A DNA stretch of 64,000 bases from Pseudomonas putida (GCF_002025705.1 NZ_CP018846.1:1355501-1419500); one strand, 5' to 3'; counted from the stretch's first letter, positions 8,922 through 18,572 are shown. Translations and numbers: made by a program. The notes: a model not told the origin generated them from the letters alone.

Positions 8922-9947
8922 ATGACGCAGGCCAGGCGTGGTGCCTGGCCGTTGGCGGCCGGCGCGATGCTGGCGCTGGCACTGGGCATGTGGGCTGACA
9001 GCGCGCAGGCCGCTGCTGCCGATGAATACTCGACCGAATCAGCCAAGGCCAGCCAGAGCCTGCTGATCGGCGCCGCCCATGCCGGCAAGCGCCTGGTGGT
9101 GGTCGGTGATCGCGGCCACATTCTGTTCTCCGACGACCAGGGCAGCACCTGGACTCAGGCCCGGGTGCCCACCCGGCAACTGCTCACCGCCGTGTTCTTC
9201 CTTGACGACAAGCGCGGCTGGGCGGTCGGCCACGATGCGCAAATCCTCGCCAGCAGCGACGGTGGCGCCACCTGGAGCAAGCAATTCGAAGACCTGTCCC
9301 GCGAAGCGCCCTTGCTCGATGTCACCTTCCTTGACGCCCAGCACGGCTTTGCCGTGGGCGCCTATGGCGCGTTGCTGGAGACCAGCGACGGCGGCCAGCA
9401 TTGGCAGGACATCGCCGAACGCCTGGACAACCCCGACCAGCTGCACCTCAACGGCATCGCCCGGGTGCGCGACGCTGGCCTGTTCATCGTCGGCGAGCAG
9501 GGTGGCATGTACCGCTCCAGCGACAACGGCCAGACCTGGGCCAAGGTCCAGGGCCCTTACGAGGGCTCGCTGTTCGGCGTGATCGGCACTGCCAAGGCAA
9601 ATACCCTGCTGGCTTACGGGCTGCGCGGCAACCTGTTCCGCTCCAGCGACTTCGGTGACAGCTGGCAGCCGATCGAACTCAAGGCCGCGCGCGGCGACCT
9701 CGAATTCGGCCTGGCAGGCGCTACGCTTGTCGAAGATGGCAGCCTGGTACTGGTCGGCAATGGTGGCAGCGTGCTGCGCAGCACCGATGATGGCCAGACC
9801 TTCAGCGTCTACAACCGCAGCGACCGCATCGCCCTGGCCGGTGTCACTGGCCTGGCCGACGGTGGCTTGCTGCTGGTGGGGCAGGGCGGCGTACACCTGG
9901 CCAGCGCCGAAGGCGCCGAGCAAGCAGCCAGGGAGGTGCGTCCATGA
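8922..9947 (+). CDS. YCF48/BNR-type beta-propeller protein, exported
   Basis: About 341 residues. An N-terminal signal peptide (ARRGAWPLAAGAMLALALGMW, then AQAAA) points to the periplasm. The rest is a repeated blade pattern with Asp-box-like SSDGGATW, TSDGGQHW, SSDNGQTW and SSDFGDSW, as in the photosystem II assembly factor YCF48/Hcf136 and sialidase-like propellers. ATG 8922 is preferred because AAGGAG lies 6 bases upstream; ATGs at 8901 and 8907 are alternatives. Its stop overlaps the start of the RND transporter, so the two are probably a functional pair, the propeller acting as a periplasmic accessory. Cargo unknown. Confidence 0.8.
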   Translation: MTQARRGAWPLAAGAMLALALGMWADSAQAAAADEYSTESAKASQSLLIGAAHAGKRLVVVGDRGHILFSDDQGSTWTQARVPTRQLLTAVFFLDDKRGWAVGHDAQILASSDGGATWSKQFEDLSREAPLLDVTFLDAQHGFAVGAYGALLETSDGGQHWQDIAERLDNPDQLHLNGIARVRDAGLFIVGEQGGMYRSSDNGQTWAKVQGPYEGSLFGVIGTAKANTLLAYGLRGNLFRSSDFGDSWQPIELKAARGDLEFGLAGATLVEDGSLVLVGNGGSVLRSTDDGQTFSVYNRSDRIALAGVTGLADGGLLLVGQGGVHLASAEGAEQAAREVRP

Positions 9948-12343
9948 CCAGCAGGGAGAGCATTACCATGCACCCGCATCATCAGGACAAGGCCACGCTG
10001 CTCGAACGCCTGATCTTCAACAACCGGCCGGTGGTCATTGCCCTGTGCCTGCTGGTCAGCATTTTCCTGTTCTGGCAGGCCACGCAGATCCGCCCCTCCA
10101 CCAGCTTCGAGAAGATGATCCCGCTGCAGCATCCGTTCATCGAGCAGATGATGGAGCACCGCAACGACCTGGCCAACCTGGGCAACACCGTGCGTATCTC
10201 GGTCGAAGCGGTCAATGGCGACATCTTCGACAAGGACTACATGGAAACGCTGCGGCAGATCCATGACGAGGTGTTCTACATTCCGGGTGTCGACCGGGCC
10301 GGGTTGAAGTCGCTGTGGAGCCCCAGCGTGCGCTGGAGCGAGGTCACCGAAGAAGGCTTCTCCGGCGGTGAAGTCATCCCCAACACCTACAACGGCTCCC
10401 AGGACAGCCTCGACACCCTGCGCGATAACGTGCTCAAGTCTGGCCAGGTCGGGCGCCTGGTGGGCAACAACTTCAAGTCCAGCATCGTCGACGTGCCACT
10501 GCTGGAAAGCTTCCCTGACCCGCAGGACCCCGGCAAGCAGGTCAAACTGGATTACCAGCAGTTCTCGCACCAGCTGGAAGAGAAGATCCGCGACAAGTTC
10601 CAGGCGCAGAACCCCAACGTGAAGATCCACATCATCGGCTTCGCCAAGAAGGTCGGTGACCTGATCGACGGCCTGGTGATGGTGGCGATGTTCTTCGGCG
10701 TGGCCCTGGTGATCACCTGGGCCCTGCTGTACTGGTTCACCTGGTGCATCCGCAGCACCATCGCCGTGCTCATCACCACCCTGGTGGCGGTGGTCTGGCA
10801 GCTAGGCCTGATGCATGCGGTGGGTTTCGGCCTGGACCCGTACTCCATGCTGGTGCCGTTCCTGATCTTCGCCATCGGTATTTCCCACGGCGTGCAGAAG
10901 ATCAACGGCATCGCCTTGCAGTCCAGTGACGCCGACAATGCGTTGACCGCCGCCCGGCGCACCTTCCGCCAGTTGTTCCTGCCGGGGATGATCGCCATCC
11001 TCGCCGACGCCGTGGGCTTCATCACCCTGCTGATCATCGACATTGGCGTAATCCGCGAGCTGGCCATCGGCGCATCGATCGGTGTGGCGGTGATCGTGTT
11101 CACCAACCTGATCCTGCTGCCGGTGGCGATTTCCTATGTCGGCATCAGCAAGAAGGCCATCGAACGCAGCAAGAAGGACGCGACCCGCGAGCACCCGTTC
11201 TGGCGCCTGCTGTCGAACTTCGCCAGCGCCAAGGTGGCTCCGGTATCCATCACCCTGGCACTGATCGCCTTTGCCGGCGGCCTGTGGTACAGCCAGAACC
11301 TGAAGATCGGCGACCTCGACCAGGGTGCGCCGGAACTGCGCCCGGACTCGCGCTACAACCAGGACAACAACTTCATCATCAGCAACTACTCGACCAGTTC
11401 CGATGTGCTGGTGATCATGGTCAAGACCCCGGCGGAAAGCTGCTCGATCCACTCGACCATGGCGCCGATCGACGAGTTGATGTGGACCATGCACAACACC
11501 CCCGGCGTGCAGTCGGCGATCTCCCTGGTGACCGTGTCCAAGCAGGTGATCAAGGGCATGAACGAGGGCAGCCTGAAGTGGGAGACCTTGTCGCGCAACC
11601 CGGACATCCTCAACAACTCCATCGCGCGCGCCGACGGCCTGTACAACGCCGACTGCTCGCTGGCACCGGTGCTGGTGTTCCTCAACGACCACAAGGCCGA
11701 GACCCTGGAACGTGTCACCGCTGTGGCCAAGGCGTTCGCCGACAGCCATGACAAGGAAGGCCTGCAGTTCCTGCTGGCGGCGGGCAACGCCGGGATCGAG
11801 GCGGCTACCAACGAGGTGATCAAGTCGGCCGAGCTGACCATCCTGATTCTGGTCTACCTGTGCGTGGCGGTGATGTGCATGATCACTTTCCGTTCATTCG
11901 CCGCGACCCTGTGCATTGTCCTGCCGCTGGTGCTGACATCGGTACTGGGTAATGCGCTTATGGCGTTCATGGGGATTGGCGTGAAGGTCGCCACCCTGCC
12001 GGTGGTGGCCTTGGGTGTGGGCATCGGCGTGGACTACGGCATCTACATCTACAGCCGGCTGGAAAGCTTCCTGCGTGCCGGCCTGCCGTTGCAGGAGGCT
12101 TACTACCAGACCTTGCGCTCGACCGGTAAGGCCGTACTGTTCACCGGCCTGTGCCTGGCGATCGGCGTGTGCACCTGGATCTTCTCGGCGATCAAGTTCC
12201 AGGCCGACATGGGGCTGATGCTGACCTTCATGTTGCTTTGGAACATGTTTGGCGCGTTGTGGCTGCTGCCGGCGCTGGCGCGGTTCCTGATCAAGCCGGA
12301 GAAAATGGTGGGTAAGCAGGGCGGCTCCATTTTCGCCCATTGA
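9944..12343 (+). CDS. MMPL/RND superfamily transporter
   Basis: A 799-residue inner-membrane protein with a short cytoplasmic start, a first helix (~residues 25-45), a large periplasmic loop, a helix block (~235-420), a second loop and a second helix block (~620-780). This two-fold layout is that of the MMPL/RND exporters. GVDYGIYIYSR in the second half is a typical RND helix-4 segment with a membrane aspartate. Strong ribosome site GGGAGGTG precedes the ATG, which overlaps the propeller stop (ATGA). Family members move lipids, sterol-like or hydrophobic compounds; the substrate here cannot be told. The DUF1302/DUF1329 partners often found with this class are not adjacent. Confidence 0.82.
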   Translation: MTSRESITMHPHHQDKATLLERLIFNNRPVVIALCLLVSIFLFWQATQIRPSTSFEKMIPLQHPFIEQMMEHRNDLANLGNTVRISVEAVNGDIFDKDYMETLRQIHDEVFYIPGVDRAGLKSLWSPSVRWSEVTEEGFSGGEVIPNTYNGSQDSLDTLRDNVLKSGQVGRLVGNNFKSSIVDVPLLESFPDPQDPGKQVKLDYQQFSHQLEEKIRDKFQAQNPNVKIHIIGFAKKVGDLIDGLVMVAMFFGVALVITWALLYWFTWCIRSTIAVLITTLVAVVWQLGLMHAVGFGLDPYSMLVPFLIFAIGISHGVQKINGIALQSSDADNALTAARRTFRQLFLPGMIAILADAVGFITLLIIDIGVIRELAIGASIGVAVIVFTNLILLPVAISYVGISKKAIERSKKDATREHPFWRLLSNFASAKVAPVSITLALIAFAGGLWYSQNLKIGDLDQGAPELRPDSRYNQDNNFIISNYSTSSDVLVIMVKTPAESCSIHSTMAPIDELMWTMHNTPGVQSAISLVTVSKQVIKGMNEGSLKWETLSRNPDILNNSIARADGLYNADCSLAPVLVFLNDHKAETLERVTAVAKAFADSHDKEGLQFLLAAGNAGIEAATNEVIKSAELTILILVYLCVAVMCMITFRSFAATLCIVLPLVLTSVLGNALMAFMGIGVKVATLPVVALGVGIGVDYGIYIYSRLESFLRAGLPLQEAYYQTLRSTGKAVLFTGLCLAIGVCTWIFSAIKFQADMGLMLTFMLLWNMFGALWLLPALARFLIKPEKMVGKQGGSIFAH

Positions 12344-12350
12344 ATCGCCG

Positions 12351-12452
12351 GGGGCCGCTTTGCGGCCCATCGCGACACAAGGCCGCTCCTACAGGGAAAC
12401 GCGAACCCCTGTAGGAGCGGCCTTGTGTCGCGATGGGCTGCAAAGCAGCCCC
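12351..12452. repeat. REP pair (inverted)
   Basis: Arms GGGGCCGCTTTGCGGCCCAT-CGCGACACAAGGCCGCTCC and the reverse complement (TGTAGGAGCGGCCTTGTGTCG then CGATGGGCTG) face each other over a ~20-base spacer, directly after the RND gene stop. Confidence 0.88.
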
Positions 12453-12491
12453 AGAGGTTATAATGCCGGCTCATTCAAAACCGGTATCCCC

Positions 12492-12782
12492 ATGTCCCCC
12501 CTCGCCACCGCCCTCGCTTCCTGCGACATGCTCCTGATCGACGGCCTGCACGCCTTCGATTTCACCTGCGACGAATCCGGCCTGACCATCGAATGCATGG
12601 ATGGCCGCCAGCACCGCCGCTGGTCCTTCACCCCCGAGCAGCTTGCTGCCGCTGTCGGCGCCGGTGATGAGTGGCAACTCAGCGATGCCCAGGGCGAGCA
12701 TCGTCTAGTCTGTATGAGTGCCTTTCGCGCCCCGGATGAAGACGACGATGAACCGGATCTGGACGAGCCTGCTGACCGCTAG
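12492..12782 (+). CDS. Small DUF5629-like protein
   Basis: A 96-residue acidic protein with an MSPLATALASCDMLLIDGLH start, a WSFTPEQLAAAV core and an acidic tail (DEDDDEPDLDEP). It resembles the Pseudomonas-specific DUF5629 family; the family name is from memory and should be checked. The start is the ATG at 12492, after the REP. Its last 35 bases overlap the signal-peptide region of the lactonase gene in another frame. No function can be assigned. Confidence 0.6.
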   Translation: MSPLATALASCDMLLIDGLHAFDFTCDESGLTIECMDGRQHRRWSFTPEQLAAAVGAGDEWQLSDAQGEHRLVCMSAFRAPDEDDDEPDLDEPADR

Positions 12783-13878
12783 CCTGATGAGCCTGACTAT
12801 CACCGCCCACGCTGCCACCTTGCTGGTGGGCAGCTACACCGATGGCCAGAGCCAGGGCATCTATCGTTACCAGTTCGACAGCAAGGCGGGGAAAATCGAC
12901 CCCACGCCGCAGCAGGTGGTCAAGAGCGTCAGCCCGTCGTGGCTGGTGCTGTCAGCCGACCAGCGCCAGTTGTTCACTGTCAATGAAACCCCCAATGGCC
13001 ATGTCAGCAGCTTCAGCGTCAGCACCAAGGGCGAGATCAAGCCGCTGAACCAGGTGAGCAGCCGTGGCGATGAGCCCACCCACGCCAGCCTCAGCCGCGA
13101 CCAGCGTTACCTGTTCGTCGCCAACTACGCCGTCGCCCCCGACCCGGGTGGCAGCCTGGTGGTGATTCCGGTGGCCAAGGACGGCAAGCTCAAGGACGTG
13201 ATCCAGCAGCTGCGGCACAAGCCCAGTGGCGTCAACCCCGAGCGCCAGGCCGGGGCCCATGTGCATTCGCTGGTGCTGTCGCCGGATGGCCAGCATGTGT
13301 ATGCCTGCGACCTGGGAGCCGACAAGGTATTCATCTATCGCTACGATGGCGCCAGCGCCGATCACCCGCTGACCCCGGCAATCCCGGCGTCGGTGGACCT
13401 GCCGCCTGGCAGCGGGCCGCGTCATCTGCTGTTCGATGCCAAGGGCCGGCATGCCTACCTGACACTGGAGATGAGTGGCGAAGTGGTGATGTTCGACGTC
13501 AAGGACGATGCCTTGCTGGAGCGTCAGCGCCTGCCGCTCACCGAACAGCAGGATGCCGCCGCCAAGGCCTCGGGTGGCCTGCATCTGTCGGCAGACGGGC
13601 GCTTCCTGTATGTCAGCAACCGCGGCACGGCGAACGAGATCGTGGTGTTCAGCGTGGGCAAGGACGATGGCCAGCTGACCTTCCTGCAACGCCGTTCGGT
13701 GGAAGGCGACCACCCGCGCGAATTCGCCCTGGACCCGAGCGACAACTTCCTGCTGGTGGCCAACCAGAAGAGCAACCAGATTGTGGTCATGCGCCGCGAC
13801 CCGCGCAGTGGCAAGCTCGGCGAGACAGTGCAGACCTTCACTCAGGATGCGCCTTCGGACCTCAAGTTCATCAAGTGA
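12748..13878 (+). CDS. Secreted lactonase-fold protein (6-phosphogluconolactonase-like beta-propeller)
   Basis: About 376 residues with a signal peptide (MNRIWTSLLTASLMSLTITA-HAA) followed by a seven-bladed propeller sequence typical of the YbhE/Pgl lactonase family: LLVGSYTDGQSQGIYRY, WLVLSADQRQLF, GAHVHSLVLSPDGQHVY, DLGADKV and LSADGRFLYVSNRG. Cytoplasmic YbhE hydrolyses 6-phosphogluconolactone. Here the signal peptide argues for a periplasmic role on another lactone or sugar acid, as in several pseudomonad paralogues (inference). The ATG at 12748 gives the cleanest signal peptide; ATG 12736 is an alternative. It overlaps the 3' end of the DUF5629-like gene. Confidence 0.78.
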   Translation: MNRIWTSLLTASLMSLTITAHAATLLVGSYTDGQSQGIYRYQFDSKAGKIDPTPQQVVKSVSPSWLVLSADQRQLFTVNETPNGHVSSFSVSTKGEIKPLNQVSSRGDEPTHASLSRDQRYLFVANYAVAPDPGGSLVVIPVAKDGKLKDVIQQLRHKPSGVNPERQAGAHVHSLVLSPDGQHVYACDLGADKVFIYRYDGASADHPLTPAIPASVDLPPGSGPRHLLFDAKGRHAYLTLEMSGEVVMFDVKDDALLERQRLPLTEQQDAAAKASGGLHLSADGRFLYVSNRGTANEIVVFSVGKDDGQLTFLQRRSVEGDHPREFALDPSDNFLLVANQKSNQIVVMRRDPRSGKLGETVQTFTQDAPSDLKFIK

Positions 13879-14016
13879 GGCTCGCTGGAGGGACTATCGA
13901 TACGGGTAATAATCCTTACCAGCGCAATGAATTTCTGCGGGCGACCTCGGCGGCGTAAGTTTGACCCAAGGCCCAAGCGGCTGAACGTCAAACCACTCAA
14001 GTCGAGGTCAGCCACC

Positions 14017-14193
14017 ATGAACTTCAATCTCTTCCCCGTGATTGCCGCATCCGCCATTTCCGCTTCCGTCGTGCTGCCGGCCCATGCCCATGCCGACAGC
14101 AGCAAGCCCACGGCCACCCACAGCTACACCGAGCAGTACCTGCGCCAGAGCGCCAACTTCCATGCGGCCTTGAGTGGCAAGCACAGCCACTGA
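14017..14193 (+). CDS. Small exported peptide, unknown
   Basis: A 58-residue product with a clear signal peptide (MNFNLFPVIAASAISASVV, cleavage probably after AHAHA) and a mature part of ~33 residues with several histidines (THSYTEQYLRQSANFHA, then GKHSH). No family recognised. The ATG at 14017 gives a proper signal peptide; a longer in-frame ORF from 13927 adds a basic stretch that would spoil it. The gene stands alone between the lactonase gene and a REP pair. Confidence 0.6.
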   Translation: MNFNLFPVIAASAISASVVLPAHAHADSSKPTATHSYTEQYLRQSANFHAALSGKHSH

Positions 14194-14205
14194 ACGGTAC
14201 TCGGT

Positions 14206-14325
14206 CTTGTAGGAGCGGCCTTGCGTCGCGAAAGGGCCGCGAAGCGGCCCCGGCAATCTCGGCGGTGACGCAAAATACCGGGTCCGCTACGCGGCCCTTT
14301 CGCGACGCAAGGCCGCTCCTACAAG
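14206..14325. repeat. REP pair (inverted, tail-out)
   Basis: Arms CTTGTAGGAGCGGCCTTGCG-TCGCGAAAGGGCCGCGAAGCGGCCCC and the reverse-complement arm ending GCAAGGCCGCTCCTACAAG enclose ~40 bases. The order of the arms is the opposite of the pair at 8667. Confidence 0.88.
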
Positions 14326-14337
14326 GGACCGCGCACG

Positions 14338-14937
14338 CTACTTGGCCATCACTGACTTGAACAGGTCCGAAGCCAACCATCCCTCCAGCCAGCTCCGCAG
14401 CCGCGGATAAGCTGCCTCGGCGAACCACTGCGGTTCGACCCCGGCAAACTGGCGCATCAGGGGCAACAGGGCGGCATCGGCCAGGCTCGGGTGGGTGGCC
14501 AGCAAGTACGGCCGGCCTTCGAGCAACTGCTCAAGCTCTGCCAGCCAGGCTTCAGCCTGCTGGCGATAGTGCTCGCGTGAGTGTTCGGGGTAACGCTCGG
14601 CGTACTTGTACAGGTTCACCTGCGCCTTGAACGTGCTGTCGTTGCGGGCCATCAGGGCTTCGGCGTGCTGTGCTGCGGCCGGGTCGGCCTGCAGGCGCCA
14701 GTCCTGCGGGTCGTGCTGTTCAAGCGCCCAGCGCATGATGTCCAGGCTCTCTTCCAGTACGCCGGCACCGGTATCCAGCACCGGTACCGTACCCTTGGGC
14801 GACAAGGCCAGCAGTTCTGCCGGCTTGTTCTTCATCGCCACCTCGACGATTTCCACCGCACAGCCGGCATAGCGCAACGCCAGGCGCGCACGCATCGCCC
14901 ATGGGCAGCGGCGGAACGAGTAGAGGATCACCCGCAC
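14338..14937 (-). CDS. Glutathione S-transferase family protein
   Basis: A 199-residue cytoplasmic protein with an N-terminal thioredoxin-like domain (VILYSFRRCPWAMRARLALR, with CPWA at residues ~10-13 in the place of the GST/glutaredoxin active cysteine) and the conserved P-x-L substrate loop KGTVPVLDTG with EESLDIMRW, then a helical C-terminal domain (HPSLADAALLPLMRQFA). Related to the YfcF/omega-type GSTs. Its start overlaps the sbcC stop by 10 bases, so it is likely cotranscribed downstream of sbcDC. The natural substrate is unknown. Confidence 0.85.
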   Translation of the reverse strand: MRVILYSFRRCPWAMRARLALRYAGCAVEIVEVAMKNKPAELLALSPKGTVPVLDTGAGVLEESLDIMRWALEQHDPQDWRLQADPAAAQHAEALMARNDSTFKAQVNLYKYAERYPEHSREHYRQQAEAWLAELEQLLEGRPYLLATHPSLADAALLPLMRQFAGVEPQWFAEAAYPRLRSWLEGWLASDLFKSVMAK

Positions 14938-17900
14938 ACCTCCACGTCGCTCAAGCCATTGCCCTGGCGGCGTACCTGGATCTGCACCGGGATGCGTTCG
15001 TGCATTTCCTGCACGTGGGAGATCACCGCGACCTTGCGACCCTGCGCCTGCAGGCCGTCGAGGGCATCCATGGCCAGTTGCAGCGACTCTGGATCGAGGC
15101 TACCGAACCCTTCGTCGATGAACAACGACTCGATGCGCAAGGTGCTTGAGGCCATCGACGCCAGGCCCAGGGCCAATGCCAGCGAGACCAGGAAAGTTTC
15201 ACCGCCTGACAGCGAATGCACCGAGCGCAGCTCGTCACCCATTTCGGTGTCCAGCACCAGCAGGCCCAGGGCGCTGCCACCGCGCTTGAGGCGATAGCGA
15301 CGCGCCAGCTGGCGCAGTTGGGTGTTGGCGTGGTGCAGCAGCAGGTCAAGGTTGTAGCCTTGGGCGATCTTGCGGAACACGTCGCCCGAGGCCGAGCCGA
15401 TCAGCGCATTCAGCCGCGCCCAGCGCTGCCATTGCTGGTAGGCCTGCTCGATCTCCCCGCTCAGGGCCTGGCTCGCCTGCTGGCGGCGCTGGTCGTCGGC
15501 CTGCTGCGCGCGCAGTTCGGCGCATTGCTGTTCATGCCCGGTCAGCCGTTCGCGCAGCTCGCCCAGCGCTTGCTCAAGGTCTTCGACCGAAGCCTCGACG
15601 CTCATCTGCCCGGCGTGTTGCTGCAGGCGCTGTGCGCGTTCCTGGAGCAACACGCGGCTCTGTTCGATGGCCTTTTCGGCGCTTTGCAGGCGCTGGCGCA
15701 GCGCATTCAACTGGGCATCGTCGATGGCCAGCAGACGATCCAGCCCGGCGTCGTCCAGCTCCGGATGTTCGGCGCGCCACTGGGCGATGTCGCCTTGCAG
15801 CTGCTGGTACTCATGCTCCAGCGCCTGTTGCTGCTGGATATTGGCCTTGAGTTCGCTGGCCAGTTGCACGCCCTGGGTGCGCAGGTCTTGCAGCTGCTGG
15901 GCAGTGTCTGCATCCGCGGCGCGGGCCTGTTCCAGCTGGTTGTCCATGTGCTGCTGCCAGGCTTCGGCGCTGGCCTGCTCGCCGAGCAACTCGGCCAGCG
16001 CGGCCTGGGCTTGCTGGCGCTGCGTGTCGAGTGCAGCGAGCTGTTGCTGCGCCTGCGCCAGGGCCTGCACGCGCGCCTGTTGCTGGTCACGCAGCTTGTC
16101 CAGTTGCAGCTGGCGCGCCTGCTGTTCTTCCTGTTCGTCCTTGCGCTGTTCCAGTTGCTGCAGGCGCTGGGCGATCTGCTGGTCGAGGGCGAGGAAGGCA
16201 TTGGCCGGGTCATCGCCGAGGGCTTTGAGTACATCGCCCGGGAGTACATTGGCCAGGTCATTGAGACCTTGCTCCAGTTGCTGCTCATCATTGGCCAGCG
16301 CCTGGTGTTGCTGGTCGAGATGGCGCTGGGCCTGCTGCTGGGCATCCTGCGCCGCCTGTAGTTGCTGGTTGAGGCGAGCAGCATCCTTCTGCAGGGCGAG
16401 CAGGGCACTCTGGCGTTTCTCGTCCTTGCCGATTTCTTCGTCCAGGCGCCGCAGCTGGCTGTCGAGCCAGGCACTGCGGGCCTTGTCATCCTGCGGGGCG
16501 AGGGCGGGCCAGAGGCTGTGCGCCTGCACCTGTGCCACCAGCGGCTGCAGCTGCTCGCCCAGGTGCTGCTGTTGCTGCTGGTAGTCCTTGAGCTGGGCAT
16601 TGACCACGCCGAGCTGGGTGCGCAGTTCGACCAGCTTGCCGTTGAGGGTTTCGACCTGTTTCTGCGCCGCTTCCTCTTCGGCCTGGTCATGGCGACCGAG
16701 GCTCTGCAACAGTGCTTCGGGTTGGTGGAACGGGTGTTCGGCGCTGCCGCAGACCGGGCAGGGCTCGCCATCGCGCAACTGGCCGCGCAGTTCTTCAACG
16801 CTGGTGTTGCGCGCCAGGCGCTGGCGTTGCAGCAACTGGCGGGTGAGGTTGAGCGCCTGTTCGGCGGCTTCCAGTTCAGCCTTGGCCGCAGTCCCTTCGC
16901 CGATCAGTTGCTGGCGTTGCTGCATGGCTTGCAGCTGGCGCTCACGCAGGGCATCGAGCTGCTGGCGCAGTTCCAGTTCGCGGCCGTGCAGGCGTGACAG
17001 TTCCTCGACGGCGCGTTGCTGTTTGCGGTTATCCTGCAGCATGTTGCCGAGCAAGTCGATCTGCTCGGCCAGGGCCTGGGGCTCGGCCTTGGCTTCGCGG
17101 AACAGCAGCTCGAAGTTGTCGCGCTGGGCCTGCAGCTGGGCATTGGCCTGGCTGGCCTGGGCCTGCAGGCCTGGCAGCTCTTCACGCCCCTTGGCCAGGC
17201 GGCCACCGATCAGCATCACCTGCTTGAGTTGCGGCAGGTAGGCCTGCCAGGCATTGGCCAGGCCGGCCAGGTGCTGGCTGTCGGCCAGGGCGGTGTCGAT
17301 CTGGGCCAGTTGCTGCTGGCTGCGCTGCTGGTTGTGTTCCGTTTGCTGTAGTTGCTGCTGACCTTCGGCAACTTGCTGTTCGGCTTGCTGGCAGGCCGTT
17401 TGCTGTTCCACCTGTTGCTGGTCGAGGCGCGCCAGGTTGTCCTGGCCGGCGAAGGCCTGGCGCAGGCGCGGCGCATTTTCGCTGTGCAGGGTCTGGCTTT
17501 GTGCCAAGGCTTCGCGAGATGCCAGCAGCGCCTGTTCCAGCGCTGCGGTGCGCGTTTGCAATGCGTCTTGCTGGCGCTGTTGCTCGGCGATCTGCGCCGC
17601 GACTGGTGCCAGTTGCGCGGCGAGCATCTGCTGGCGGTGGAACTGGTGGCGCTGCGGCGCCAGGCGTTCCAGGCGCTGCAGGTCGAGGCGTTGCTCGGCC
17701 AGTTGCTGCCATTCCTGTTCGGCGGCTTGCAGGGTGGCGCCGGCTTCGGCGTGCTGGGTTTGCAGCTGGCGTTGTTCATCGAGCCAGTTGCGCTGCTGCT
17801 CCAGCTGACGCTCGCCGGCCTGGTCGGCCTTGAACTGCTGCAACGCCTGTTCCAGGCGCTGGTCGAGCTCGGCGCGGGCTTCGCTGGCCATTGGCAGCAA

Positions 17901-18572
17901 GTGACTGGCGCGATCCTTGAGGGTGTTGTGGGTTTCGGCAGTTTCCCGCGCCTTGCTGAACGCGCGCTGGCCGAGGCGGGTGTAGATGGCGGTGTTGGTG
18001 AGCTTTTCCAGCAGCTCGCTGCGCTCTTTGTCGTCGGCCTTCAGGAAGGCGCCGAACTCGCTCTGGGCCAGCATCACCGCACGGGTGAACTGCTCGAAAT
18101 TCAAGCCCAGGCGGGCTTCGATCAGTTGCTTGTATTCGCTTTTGCCGCTGCCCAGCACTTGCTCGCTGTCCAGGTCATACAGGCTCTGGCGGCTGAATTG
18201 CAGCTTGCCGTTGGCCTTGTCGCGGGCGCGGTTGGCTTCCCAGCGGGCGCGGTAGCGGTGGCCGTCGATACCGACGAAATCGACTTCGGCAAAACCGCTG
18301 CCGGTGCCGCGGCGCAGCAGGTTGCGCGGGTCGGATGTGGGAATCTCACCGTCGGCGTCTGGCACTTTGGCTTCGCGGCCGATGTCGTTCAGGCGCGGCA
18401 CGGTGCCGAACAGGGCCAGGCACAGGGCATCGAGCAACGTGCTTTTGCCGGCGCCGGTCGGCCCGGTGATGGCGAACAGGCCGGCGCTGGCCAAGGGCTC
18501 GGCGGTGAAGTCGATGTCGACCGGGCCGGCCAGGGATGCCAGGTTCTTCAGGCGGATGGCGAGAATCTTCAT
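14928..18572 (-). CDS. sbcC: Exonuclease SbcCD, subunit C
   Basis: A 1214-residue SMC-like ATPase. Walker A is TGPTGAGKSTLLDAL (~residues 36-50), long glutamine-rich coiled coils flank a zinc hook CPVCG (~604-608), and the C-terminal end has the ABC signature LSGGETFLVSLALALG and Walker B SLFIDEGFGSLD. With SbcD it forms the bacterial Mre11-Rad50 counterpart, which cleaves DNA hairpins and protein-blocked ends. The start ATG overlaps the sbcD stop (ATGA), so the two are coupled. Relevance here: REP palindromes such as those in this window are the kind of hairpin this complex cuts. Confidence 0.97.
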   Translation of the reverse strand: MKILAIRLKNLASLAGPVDIDFTAEPLASAGLFAITGPTGAGKSTLLDALCLALFGTVPRLNDIGREAKVPDADGEIPTSDPRNLLRRGTGSGFAEVDFVGIDGHRYRARWEANRARDKANGKLQFSRQSLYDLDSEQVLGSGKSEYKQLIEARLGLNFEQFTRAVMLAQSEFGAFLKADDKERSELLEKLTNTAIYTRLGQRAFSKARETAETHNTLKDRASHLLPMASEARAELDQRLEQALQQFKADQAGERQLEQQRNWLDEQRQLQTQHAEAGATLQAAEQEWQQLAEQRLDLQRLERLAPQRHQFHRQQMLAAQLAPVAAQIAEQQRQQDALQTRTAALEQALLASREALAQSQTLHSENAPRLRQAFAGQDNLARLDQQQVEQQTACQQAEQQVAEGQQQLQQTEHNQQRSQQQLAQIDTALADSQHLAGLANAWQAYLPQLKQVMLIGGRLAKGREELPGLQAQASQANAQLQAQRDNFELLFREAKAEPQALAEQIDLLGNMLQDNRKQQRAVEELSRLHGRELELRQQLDALRERQLQAMQQRQQLIGEGTAAKAELEAAEQALNLTRQLLQRQRLARNTSVEELRGQLRDGEPCPVCGSAEHPFHQPEALLQSLGRHDQAEEEAAQKQVETLNGKLVELRTQLGVVNAQLKDYQQQQQHLGEQLQPLVAQVQAHSLWPALAPQDDKARSAWLDSQLRRLDEEIGKDEKRQSALLALQKDAARLNQQLQAAQDAQQQAQRHLDQQHQALANDEQQLEQGLNDLANVLPGDVLKALGDDPANAFLALDQQIAQRLQQLEQRKDEQEEQQARQLQLDKLRDQQQARVQALAQAQQQLAALDTQRQQAQAALAELLGEQASAEAWQQHMDNQLEQARAADADTAQQLQDLRTQGVQLASELKANIQQQQALEHEYQQLQGDIAQWRAEHPELDDAGLDRLLAIDDAQLNALRQRLQSAEKAIEQSRVLLQERAQRLQQHAGQMSVEASVEDLEQALGELRERLTGHEQQCAELRAQQADDQRRQQASQALSGEIEQAYQQWQRWARLNALIGSASGDVFRKIAQGYNLDLLLHHANTQLRQLARRYRLKRGGSALGLLVLDTEMGDELRSVHSLSGGETFLVSLALALGLASMASSTLRIESLFIDEGFGSLDPESLQLAMDALDGLQAQGRKVAVISHVQEMHERIPVQIQVRRQGNGLSDVEVCG

